NCBI GenBank assembly: GCA_930367205.1
Contig: OV884011.1
Location: 35,849,754-35,913,753, forward strand
DNA from: Acanthosoma haemorrhoidale
Lineage: Eukaryota; Arthropoda; Insecta; Hemiptera; Acanthosomatidae
DNA length: 64,000 bases
Direction of reading: 5' to 3'
A model generated the notes under the pieces. The model saw nothing but the letters and a program-made list of their open reading frames with translations, was not told where the DNA came from and made no database searches. Shown in pieces: positions 11,601 to 23,600 of this stretch (position 1 is its first letter; each line of letters begins with the position of its first letter). The position numbers and the translations under genes were made by a program.

Positions 11601-14600
11601 TAAAAATCATAACAATATATGTATGTATATTGTAATATTTTATTGTGGCCTTAAAAAAATATATACTGCTTTTAAGTAATCATGAACAACTGAACTCCGA
11701 GCGAGCGTTACTCTCAACTATTCCAATTTCTGACATACTTCCTGCTGTTACATTGACTTGCTTGAATTTAAACTTTTTATATTATTTAATATTTTAATAA
11801 TCCAATAATTCTTCTCTCAAATTACTCCTTAAAAATAAATTACTAATATATATATCTGGGAGATGGGGTATCAGAAATAGCCGGGTCGGGATCCATAATA
11901 GAAACACAATGTTTCAAATAACTGAGATAACTATTTAATGAACAATAAACAGTAGAGTAGAGTAACAAGAAGGCGGGCTGGGCTCCCTCGGCACAGACTG
12001 TACACTACTATCAGTCTCCACACCAGAGTAAATGCACTGGGCCTTCCAACAGTCTAAGTCAGGATGCAGCCGCTAGATGACATGCTTGAGATGTATTCTT
12101 CCATATCGGGATATGCTGATTGGTCCAGTCTGACACTCCTCATCAAAAGTATAGCAACATGCTGATATTTCTGAAAATATTAATTACTTGTAATTAAACA
12201 GTATTTCTCTGTCATGTCAAATTAAAGATATCATCTTAAGTCCTGATTGAAAATTTACAAGATGTGTTGGGGCTTAAGTAGACTGTAATCGTGTAAAGTC
12301 ACTGTTGCGATATGTAGCGAAGCACTAACTATATATGTAAATTACCCTACACTCTGGTTCATAATGTATTATAATAGAAATGCAAACCTGTGTAAACTTC
12401 TGGTAATAAATCATAGAGAGGTCGGAAGTCGTGTCATATGGTTGGGTTATCTCTATTAAATGAACAAAGCCGGCTGACAATATTAATCTAACCTATATAA
12501 CTTGTGACCTAGATATACTTATTTTATGGTTAATAAATTATTACTATATTCAATCAACCTATGTCTTTCATTCTGACATGGCGCAGTCAGTAGGACATGT
12601 GAATTTGAAACCGCCAGAACAATTTATTTTCGAAGGAAATATAGCAGAAGCATGGAAAAGGTGGTATAGAAAGTTTAATCATTACTTGTCGGCTATCGAA
12701 GCACAAGATAAAAAAGATGAAGTAAAAGTTGGTATACTGTTGAGCGTATTAGGAGAAGATGCACAAGATAAATATGAAACCTTTAATTTAACGGCAGAAG
12801 AACAGAAGGAATACGCAATTGTAGTTAAAGCTTTTGAAGATTATTGCATACCTAAAAAAAACGAGACGGTGGCAAGATTTAATTTTTTTCAACGTAAACA
12901 GAGAAAGGGTGAGTCATTCGGTGATTTCATTACAGATTTGAAAAAGTTAAGTGTTGATTGTGCATTTGAAACATTGAAGGATAGCCTTATAAAAGATCAA
13001 ATTGTAAGTGGTATACAGGATGAACAAGTGAAAGATAGATTGTTGCGGGAAGATGATCTAACACTAGATAAATGTACTAATTTATGCAAAGTGGCTGATG
13101 AAATAAATATAGTACAGCAAAGGAGCAGAACCAAAGGAGCGACGAGTAATCTGAGAGTGAGTACGCAGCCGTTGACGTCAAAACCAAGTACCAGCGATAG
13201 CAGCAAGACATCACTGCAACAAGAGCAGCAATATAGAAGCCAGCAGCGATTGAGGTGCAATAAATGCGGCAACGTCCATGGGTATAGAAATTGCCCAGCC
13301 TACGGTAAAATTTGTATTAAATGTAATAGGATAAATCATTTTGCAAAAATGTGTAGAATAACTCGAAATATAAATAATGTAAGTATGATTGAGGGAGAGG
13401 ATGCTGAAATGTACACTTTAGGGAGAATTCTAAAAATAAATAATGTTCAAAAGGGTTGGGAATTATCTATAAATATATTGGAAAACAAAACTTCACTTTC
13501 AGTCAAGCCCGATACAGGGGCGGAATGCAATGTTTTAAAAAAAAGCGACTATGAAAATTTGAAAATTAAAGATAAAATAAATAAAACTGATAACAAATTG
13601 GCAAATTACAGCGGTTCTGAAATACCGGTTATAGGAACTGTTATATTAGATTGTGTAATCAAGGGTAAAATAGAACCAATAAAATTTTATTTAGTAAACT
13701 GTAATAGCTCAAGCTCTGTTTTGGGATTAGATACAATTAAAAAACTGAAATTAATTACTAGAGTTGAAAATATAAATATGAATACAAATAATGGTCTCAC
13801 GAAATTGCTCACGAGATATAAAGAACTATTCGAAGGTATAGGAAAAATCTCAAAAATATATGATTTCAAATTAAAAGAAGGATATGAAGGAAAAATTGAA
13901 CCATGTCGTAGAATACCTTTTAAATTATTAGATCTTTTCAAAGAAACATTATACAGAATGAAAGACAATAAAATTGTTACAGAGGTTAACGAACCTACTG
14001 AATTTATGAACCCAATAGTAATCACCAGTAAGCCTGATAAATCATTACGTATTTGTTTAGACCCACAGCATCTTAACACTTGTTTACTAAGAGAACATTG
14101 TCCTTTACCTACATTTGAGGAAATATCTAGTAAAATGGCGGGGGCCAAAATGTTTGCAGTTCTAGACGCATCAAATGGGTTTTGGCATTTAGAACTTACA
14201 CATAGGAGTTCGTTAATGACGGCTTTTCAAACGCCATTTGGTCCATTTAGATTTTTAAGAAGGCCTTTCGGGGTTAGTATTGCACCAGAAGTGTTCCATA
14301 AAATTTATTCAGAAATTTTTGAAGGTATAAAAAACGTAGCTGTGTATATCGATGATATAATGATATGGGCAGAAAATGAAAAAGAATTATTAGAAATTTT
14401 AGAATTAGTAATGAAAAGAGCTTATGAGCATGGGATTAAATTTAATAAAAACAAATGTAAGTTTAAAGAAGAAAGAATTAAATTTTTAGGTCATTACTTC
14501 AGTAGCAAAGGGATAGAAATTGATGATGACAAAGTCAAAGCAATTAGTGAAATGGAAAGACCAAAAGATGTTAAAGCAGTAGAACGATTATTAGGATTGA

Positions 14601-17600
14601 TAACCTACGTGGGTAAATTTGTAGAAAACTCAGCTCAGTTAACGGAACCATTGCGTAATCTAATTAAAAAAGGTACAATTTTCAACTGGACAAGTGAACA
14701 TGAAAATTGTTTTAAAAAGATAAAAACATGTTTAAGCAAAACTCCTATTCTACAATTATACGATGTAAATAAGGAGTGCAGAATTAGTGTAGACGCTAGT
14801 AGTACCGGAGTAGGGGCAGTTCTGTTACAAAATGATTTGCCAGTAGCATATGCATCACAAGCATTCACTGAATGTCAAAAATCGTGGGCTCAAATAGAGA
14901 AAGAATTATATGCCATAGTGTTTGGATGTGAGCGTTTCAGACAGTATGTAATCGGTAAATCTTTTGGAGTAGAATCAGATCATAAACCGCTGATCCCTAT
15001 TTTAAGACGAAAGATAACTGATATACCAATGAGACTACAAAAAATGCGAATGCGGTTACAACCATATGATATTAAAGTAACTTATACAAGTGGTAAAAAT
15101 TTAATAATAGCAGATTTACTATCGAGAGCTCATTTAAAAGAAACTAAAGAGGATGGAGATTCCAGAATGTATATATTAGAACTTACGTTAGCAAGCGAGA
15201 TGAGTAATCAAAAGAAACAAAAAGATATAGAAGCAACAAAAAATGACATAGAATTGCAGACATTGAAAAATACAATAAAAAAAGGTTGGCCAAAAGAAAT
15301 AAAAGATGTACCAAATATAGTTAAATATTATCATACTTACCATGCCGACATTTATGAATATGATGACTTACTGTTTAAAAATAATTGTGTAATAGTACCA
15401 AACAAATTAAGAGAAGAAGTTTTGAGTAAGTTACATTATAATCATTTAGGCATTGGAAAAACAAAAGCTAGAGCGAGAGAAATAGTATTTTGGCCCAATA
15501 TTAATAAAGATATAGAAAACAAAATAAACAACTGTAAAACATGCTTAACGTTTCAACGATCAAATCAGAAAGAAAGTCTAATACCAACATTAATACCAGA
15601 TAAAACATGGGCAACAGTAGGAGCTGATATTTTTTACATTGATAGAAAACCAAACATGTTAGTTGTGGATTATTTTTCTAAATATGTAGATGTTTTACCA
15701 TTGAAGGATGAAACTAGTGTAACAGTTATAAAAGCATTAAAGTCTTGCTTTGTACACTGGGGTATACCAGAAGAATTCAGATCAGATAATGGCCCACAAT
15801 TTTCGAGTTTTCTATTTAAAACGTTTACAAGAGAATGGAAATTTAAGCATGTTACGTCGAGTCCAACATATCCACAAAGTAACGGAATGGTGGAGCGGCA
15901 CATACAAACTGTGAAAAATGTAATTAGAAAAGCTCATTTTGATAAAAAAGATGTGTACGTAGCAATACTAGAATTAAACAACACACCAATATCTAATACA
16001 ATACCTTCTCCAAATGTGATAATGCAAGGTAAAAATGTGAATGGTGTTCTATATGATATACCAAAGTTTAAAAGTGAAGAAAATTCATATATAAAAGGTG
16101 AATTGTTACAAAGACAAAGGAAACAAAAAATTTTTCATGATCAACGAGCCAAAGATTTGAAAAAATACGAAAAAGGAGAAAATGTTAGAGTTAGAAACAA
16201 ACAAGGAATGTGGGATCGGGCTGTAATAATAGATAGAAACATAAACAATAGGGCTTATCAAGTTAAGACAGAGGGAGGCTCCTTATTGACGCGTAATAGA
16301 ATACACTTAAGAAATGATACTAGCCTACCATTCGAAATAGAAAGTAACGAATATAGACTTGATGAAAATATTAAACCACAAATTTCGGAAAATTCAAATA
16401 ATAATGGTAAGGTTAATAATACAGCCGATCCAGCAGATCAGCAATTAATGAACCAAAGCCAGAGCGAAGATATCAATAATGACAATGACACATAAGCAAC
16501 TCATAGTGGACGAATCAGTCGTCAGCCAGCATACCTAAAAGAAAACTATGTATTACAATAATAATAATAATTAAAACCTGTGTAAACTTCTGGTAATAAA
16601 TCATAGAGAGGTCGGAAGTCGTGTCATATGGATGGGTTATCTCTATTAAATGAACAAAGCCGGCTGACAATATTAATCTAACCTATATAACTTGTGACCT
16701 AGATATACTTATTTTATGGTTAATAAATTATTACTATATTCAATCAACCTATGTCTTTCATTCTGACAGGTCGTAGACAAGTAACTCAGAGGGTACGGCA
16801 ATTAACCTAAGAGGATTAGCCACCTGACTGCCATAAATAGACCGGGCAGACCTTCAATCACTTCTAGCAGCCATAAAAAACACACCCTTTTACCCCAACG
16901 GTCATAAAACTAAAAGGAAATGGCTACCTGTGTATCGTAAAACATACCCCTGGCAGACAGACTCCGCCTTCCACGAGGGAGGGGGTTACCATATTTATAT
17001 CAGTAAATTTCGCCCTGAAAAGACACTCTGTTTCCTAGTCTCCTGAGCTGCCCTTCTTGTCACTTTACACCAGGGCCACCATGGCCCTGGTAGGCTCACG
17101 CTTCACTCTTTTCTAGTCTCTACATACCGATAGCCGCTATCACCCGTCACGATACGCCTACTCAGCCTTCCGCTAATCTACTCTCGCTATGCCGCACCTC
17201 TACGACGGCACTTTGCCACACAGCCTATAGCAGACCTCTGACGACTTGTACTTATTACGCTGCCGATCTCTCGCCCGAACTCTGAAAACTGGTCGTATTC
17301 TTTATGAACCTCTGAACCTCATCCTGAACACAGTGTCTTGTCGGGACACATTCCTATCAATAAATGGAGTCAGATATTAAATGCCGACATGGAACAATGG
17401 TCCATGTTATAAACTACATCAATCCGCACTTGTCACCAGGGCTAGAGTGATCAGGCACTCCCCTAGTGACGCCCCCGACAGTCACTAAAACTTTCCGTGA
17501 AATCATTTTCTCAGCCATAACGAAACCCTTAATTGTTTGATGCATTTTCACTTATCTTGAATTTTGTTCTCAAGGAGTATCAATTATATCCCCAAATTTG

Positions 17601-20600
17601 TAAAGAAAGAATCACTTCTTAGAAAATAAAAACTCATATTAAATTGTTTTAATTAATAATGGATCATTCTAAGAATACTTTTTTATGAGCCATTTTCTTA
17701 TATATTACAGTTGCAATACTTTTGATGAGGAGTTTATGTATTATTACATCATATCATTAAAATATATGCATAGAGATACAACTGGTAAATATAACAGCAG
17801 ATATGCTTCATTATAATTTTGTTTTATAGACAGAAATGAACAACTTTGTAATATTAAAATTTCTGACATTGGTTTATTTCCTTGATCAAGCAAAAATAAA
17901 GCGACTAGTCCCATATGATCCATGCTTATTCTGTAAGGATTCGCCAATCAAGGTAAATTATTTTATTATTAATACTTATTAAATAGAAAAGTGTCAAATG
18001 TAATATGATAATGAATTGAATCAAACATAAATTTATAAATTTCGATCTCCTCAGGCCATGGTTCTAAAGGATCCATTCTTTTATTACTCAAGGGTTTTTG
18101 GATTTTTTTTTTTTTAGTCTCATTAAATACGAAAAATGTATGATATAATAAAACCTTCTTTGTTGACTCCTTTCTTCAGGTACCAATTGCTTCTCATGAT
18201 TATATGTTTCATGAAAAATAATGAACATTTGTTTACTTTTGGCTTAGCTTCTCTTTCCAGGTTTTCCGAAGCTTGGAAACCATTTTTTTAATGGTCAAGA
18301 TTTTTTATATTTCAGTGCTAATGGTACGCTAAGAATTGATCTGAAGTAATAAATGAGTATATGATACGAGTTAATTGAAGCCAAAATAGAAATATTCACA
18401 GATGATCAAACATAACACAAATTTTATTTTCATCAACCTAAGCCGATTCCCAACAATTGCTTTTCTTAAATAAATACTACTTCATGCCATTTCTGACTTA
18501 TCACATAAATGTAAATTATAGATGAAACTTTTGTTTACATTATTTTTTTAAATTCTTTAAAGTATTCCAGTTATAATAAATTAAGGCTGACAGAGAATTT
18601 AATAATATTAATTAAATTAATTTGCATCATGTTTTTCATTCCTTTTTTTTTTCAGGACAGTGAAAGTATGCTGGATGAATTCATTAAGGATTTTCTAAAA
18701 TGTGTCGGCCATTTCAAGAAAACTTTAAGAGCAATAGGTTTCCACTTGGGATACTGCCAAACGTATCTAGATGAATTTGATTACGGCTTGTCCACGCATT
18801 TAGATCTAAGAGATGGTGTTAGGCTCACACGGACTATGGAAATAATTCTAAAGGACCCATCCTACTCGCAGAAATTATGGACGCCGGCTGTGTCTCGCAT
18901 TCAGAAAATTCACAATGTTCAAGTTGCTCTCTCAGCCTTGGTAAACAATGGCTATACAATCAACGAAGACATAGTAGCTACAGATATTGTCAATGGCCAT
19001 AGAGAAAAAATCTATTCTTTGATCTGGCAGATACTTCATAAGTTCCTTGCTCCAAGATATGAAACTGCTGCTGTTAAAATACAACTTTGTTGGAGAAAAT
19101 ACTATATCAGGGTCTGCAAGAGGAGGGAAGCAGCTACCAAAATTCAAAGGTGGTACAGAAAACATTTAAGAAGAATAAAACTAATAAAGAGGTCCCAAGC
19201 TGCTTCTGTTATTCAGAATTGGTACAGAAATAATTTAATATTACGTTACTATGAGCACAACCGCTTTAAAATGAAGAATGCTGTGCTTACTATCGAAAAA
19301 TGGTATAGCAACATTAAATTAGGCGAAAAGGATAGGAAAGCCTTCTTGTTACAAAGAGTCTCTGCCATTAAAATTCAGCAACGTTACCGAGCAATTGCCA
19401 TTAGAACAATAGAACGGCAAAAATTTATACTTGTCTGGAGTTCTGTCATTACCATTCAACGAGCCTATCGAAATTACCGAGAAATGGTACCGTGCAGGAA
19501 TAATTATCTCAAAGTTAAGGTTGCTGCTCTTACTATTCAAAAATGGTACAAAGGAGTTAAACTAACTCGAAAATTGCAAGCTGCCTACCTGCTGCAAATA
19601 AAGGCTACTAATTCTTTGCAGTTGTGGTGGAGAGTGCATCACACCAGGCAGAATTTCTTGAAAAAGAAGAACTCGGCCATTACAATTCAAAGGTGGTGGT
19701 GCAATAAATATATGAGTAAATTAGACAAAGAGCTACTGAAGCGCCACAATGCTGCTACCCTTATCCAGGTATCTTGGTATAATTCAGTACAATACAATAG
19801 AATTGACTTAAAACGATCATCGAGGGACCTAAAAAATTATATTGTATCCTGGTTTAAGAAAAGATTAAATAACAATATAAGTACACATACTTATGTATGT
19901 AAGCAAATTAAAAAAAAAAAATCAGTATACAATTTATTATATTATATCTAAGACAAAATCGTGCAGAAACTTTATGTAAATTTCACCCTGATATTGTGAT
20001 ATTGTACCACTGATATTGTCAAAAACGATGTTGTTCCTCTCGCAAAAGTTGGTAATCCAAAAAGAACATTTAAAGTCTTGTTTATTAAAGTTTACTAAAT
20101 TCAGTCACTGTTTCTTGAAGTACCGTGTTATTTATCGGAATGTTGGAACATTGAGTTTTAAACCACTCAAGGAGAGCCTGTTCCACAGTTTGATGTTGGC
20201 TTTTGTATTTTCAAGGTTTGATTTTCTTGTTAGGCGTGTTGGCCTTTTAAAAAATACTTCTTATTTGGTCATTTGATTTCTAGATATTAGAGAGCCTCCA
20301 TTGGCTAATTTCCAGCTCCTGCCAGAGATCTTTATTAGTAATATCATTTTCTTAACATTCAATTATTTTCACTTTTACAATGATAGGAAAATAACGGTGG
20401 CATTTAAAAAAAAATTAAATGTGTCAATAACAGTAAGAAACTAAAATGTTGACTGTAGCAGAGCTAAAATGAGTAATTCTTGTCCTGGCTTATAATACTG
20501 ATAAGGGATTTCATGTATTCAAATAAAGCCAACTGTCAGCTGGGGATCATTATTCATTATCTTTACTCCAAAAATCGAAAATAGAGAAGAAATCAGCGAT

Positions 20601-23600
20601 GCTAATATAACGGTAATTATCCCTTTTTACCCTAGCACCACAGAAAATCGTTATAGGATAATAAAAAAAACAATTTTGTTCCAAAATGAAATCAATAATA
20701 TTTTTGTAAGCAAATTCAACTGTAGTTTTAAGTTAAAACTTATTTCAAGACCGAGTAAACCAAAGTATGTCTATTTCTTTACAGACAATAATAGCTGGCA
20801 TAAAAATTTACCAATCAAACTAACATTTTATTTTATTCATCGACCCCCTCTGTTGTACTGTATGAATTTTGGTCAAGAAAATATATGAAAACAAAATTAA
20901 ACATTAATAAGTTTACCTGATTATCTATTAACTGGCCTGACACGTTTCTCTCAAACTTTTATTATTTATTAAACTTTCCCAAGTCCCAGCTCAGAAGCTG
21001 TTTAAGGTTTAATGTTCTGGCTTTCTTCCTTGGGTAGAAACACATTACGTTTAGTTAATGGGAAAATTAATTTTTGGGAGGCAACAATAGAAATCATGTA
21101 TTTCATGGTATTCAAGATGAAAAAACAGTTTTAATTTTTTGAAAAGGTGATTTTCATTGACTGAGAGGTTCATTAAATTGAATGCAGTATTTTTGGTAAA
21201 AATACTTAGTGGTTTTTTCATAATCATTCAACAAGTTTTCATCAAAAACTCATTCAACATCATTCAACAAAAAAACTCGTGTGAAGTTCCATAAGTATCT
21301 CTAAATATTGTTTTTTCTCTTTATTTCATTTATGTATATTTAAAATAATGTAACTTGTTTCAATTAATGTAATAAAACTATAATAGGCGAAAGTTTAATG
21401 CAATTTAAAAAAAAAAAAAGTTGAGGTCATTTTTGGCAATCGTGTGAGGATCACCACATATATCAAGTTCGGACCCTTAAGCCTCATTTCGATTTAGTTA
21501 GAATATAGCTGAAAGACTTACAATGTTTTGGGCTTGTTGATCTACAAATGTTCTGCAGACTGCTTTCTTGTATTGTTGACGCTGTCGGTAAATTATGAGT
21601 TGATAGGCAATGAGGTCACTGAGTATCCCCTTTCCGTCACTGATTGGCTTGGAGAGGGTTTTTTTTTAACTATCAATCACTAGTACAAAGTTAATAATGC
21701 ATGTGTGTATATAAAAATATATTTATTAGTCTCTATTTTGTCAGGCACTGTGGCACGGATACAAGGCAAGATATGAAATGAGCAAGCTGTTAGAAGAACA
21801 ATTACAGAAAAAAGTTACTAACATCCCTAAACAAAAAAAACAAACGAAAGGCCTCGTTTTGTCCCAACTCTTTGTAAATGCTGTAAATTTTGTATGCCAT
21901 GGGAGCAGAGACTTGGGAAATTTGGCCCTAGCTTATAATGATATTGGTAAATTACATCTCAGATTATTTATGTATTAAAATATACTGCAGTGATATTTAA
22001 TGTTGTAATAATAGTTAATTAAATGAAGAATGTTGTCATATTAAGCCAATGCCTGGTGAAAAGATTGGGAAGGCCATAGCAGAAGAGTACTCTGGGGCCA
22101 AGATTAATTTGAATTGAGGGTTCTAGATTATAACTTGCAAGTGAATCAATTGTTACATGTGAGATGCTCAGCTGTTCTGTAGCTTCAATAGAACGGAGTT
22201 GTTATTCATATCCAAGAGAGGATAGGATTTAAAACTCAAGGGAGTATTGCTGTAAACAGAGGAGAAAGTAGTGCAATAATACTGAGATCATGGTCAAAAC
22301 TTTATGTTAATGTAATAAATAAATCTAAAGTAGTTGGATTTCATTGATCTGCCAATAATATTTGGGTGTTATTGGATTAATAAATGCAAGATAATCAAAT
22401 CAGTAAAGGTAATAATAATTTGAGAACCATCATATGGTGAATACAATATACACAGCTGTTGACTAAAAGTATAAAAACAGTCAACAAAGTCATCACTGCA
22501 AACATATTTAATTTGCTTTATTTATAATAAATTCAAGTTTTCAAGGGTAAAGAACTAACCTGACATATAAGCTTATAAATAATAAATAAATATTTGTTTA
22601 CTTCTTAAATTTCATTTTAGTTCAAACATTTTTAAAACAAAAAAAACAATGCACAACTCTTATCATTTTTTTTTGGGGGGGGGTTCATTGGTTTAGTATC
22701 AAACTTGAATATCTCCATGTCCTGATTAATATGTACTTTATATATTTAAATTATAATTCCAAAAATTCATTAACAACAAAAAGTTTAGTCAAGTTTGCGT
22801 TGAGGGTTAAGGGTTTTGTAGATAATATTTCAATAAATCCCTCTTGAATGATACTTCTAACAAATAATACAAACAAAAAATCATTGATAAAGTGGGTCCA
22901 TAAATGTAGTATGTTTTATTGTGCCTACATTTAAGAGATGTGTATGATTGATTTTTTTTTTCAGATATATGTACTGTTTTTTCACCGATTTTATGTTTAA
23001 AGCTAGTAAAAGATGAGTATTTTTTTGAATATATGTGGAATGATTTAAACCAAGGATTTCGTGATGGGCTATATCTAGAAATATTTACACATTGCCTCAA
23101 TATCATATTGAAACTTGCCATGTTCCCAGAAACAACAAGTTATCTTATACAGGTTTGTAGGACTTTGGATGTTTTCCTATAAAAACATTTCTCGTCTCCT
23201 GCAAAGTTTTTAAGTCAAATATTAAGCAAGTGTCACGAAATATTAACATTTTGTACCTATTACAATAAAACTCGCTTATAAGAAACATGAGGGGGCCAAG
23301 TGAATATCAGTTATGAGTTTCTAATATCCGAGTAGACCCCCCCCCCCATACGAGTAGACCCATAATTGGAGGTTGAATATCATAAAATCTAAACAACTGT
23401 ATTTATTATTTTTAACATGTTAAATACATACATATGTACACATGAATTTATTTATTTTAAAAAGCGGGTAATTTTTTATAGCACTTGGGGTAAGCCATAC
23501 AGTTGTCGACCAGAAGATTTTTTTTTGAGTTTTTCTTTCCATTGCCTGAGATGCGTCCAGAATATCTTGGCAGTCAGCCAGGTGTTCTTGTTAGCTTTGT

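Larger units (their letters stand above)
9746..11614 (+). mobile_element. Palindromic LTR retrotransposon fragment (LTR - gag start - inverted LTR part)
   Basis: A + strand LTR (9746-10611) is followed by a primer-binding-site-like tggcacccg at 10612 and the start of a gag-like frame. From about 10972 to 11614 the sequence is the reverse complement of the first ~525 bp of the same LTR. The arms are therefore long inverted repeats around a ~700-bp centre. Both arms carry a 3' fragment of the Jockey LINE seen at 1-4071, at the same point. A diverged solo LTR of the same family lies at 46101-46870. The whole structure is in ASPM intron 9689-17829. It could come from self-integration or from another rearrangement, and it is not autonomous. 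Confidence 0.8.
12389..16768 (+). mobile_element. Ty3/gypsy LTR retrotransposon, apparently intact
   Basis: Two 190-bp LTRs (12389-12578 and 16579-16768) begin TGTGTAAAC and end TCTGACA. By eye they differ at one base (t at about 12442, a at about 16632). Between them is a single uninterrupted 1305-codon Gag-Pol frame with every expected domain. The primer-binding site tggcgcagtcag follows the 5' LTR directly and matches the type used by 17.6/297-like elements (tRNA-Ser). I see no target-site duplication: the five bases before are aaacc and those after are ggtcg. The element lies sense in ASPM intron 9689-17829. Near-identical LTRs and an open frame point to a young, possibly still active copy. 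Confidence 0.93.

Noticed and set aside
16769..17480. GC-rich block as a host exon cluster
   Set aside because: No long frame or splice-phase match, and it aligns to another copy at 38746, so it is a repeat.
19769..19951. C-terminal extension of ASPM (SWYNSVQYNRIDLK... to a stop)
   Set aside because: The donor after AATLIQ at 19768 joins in phase to 21745 and restores an IQ motif and the ARM-like C-terminus, so the extension is intron read-through.
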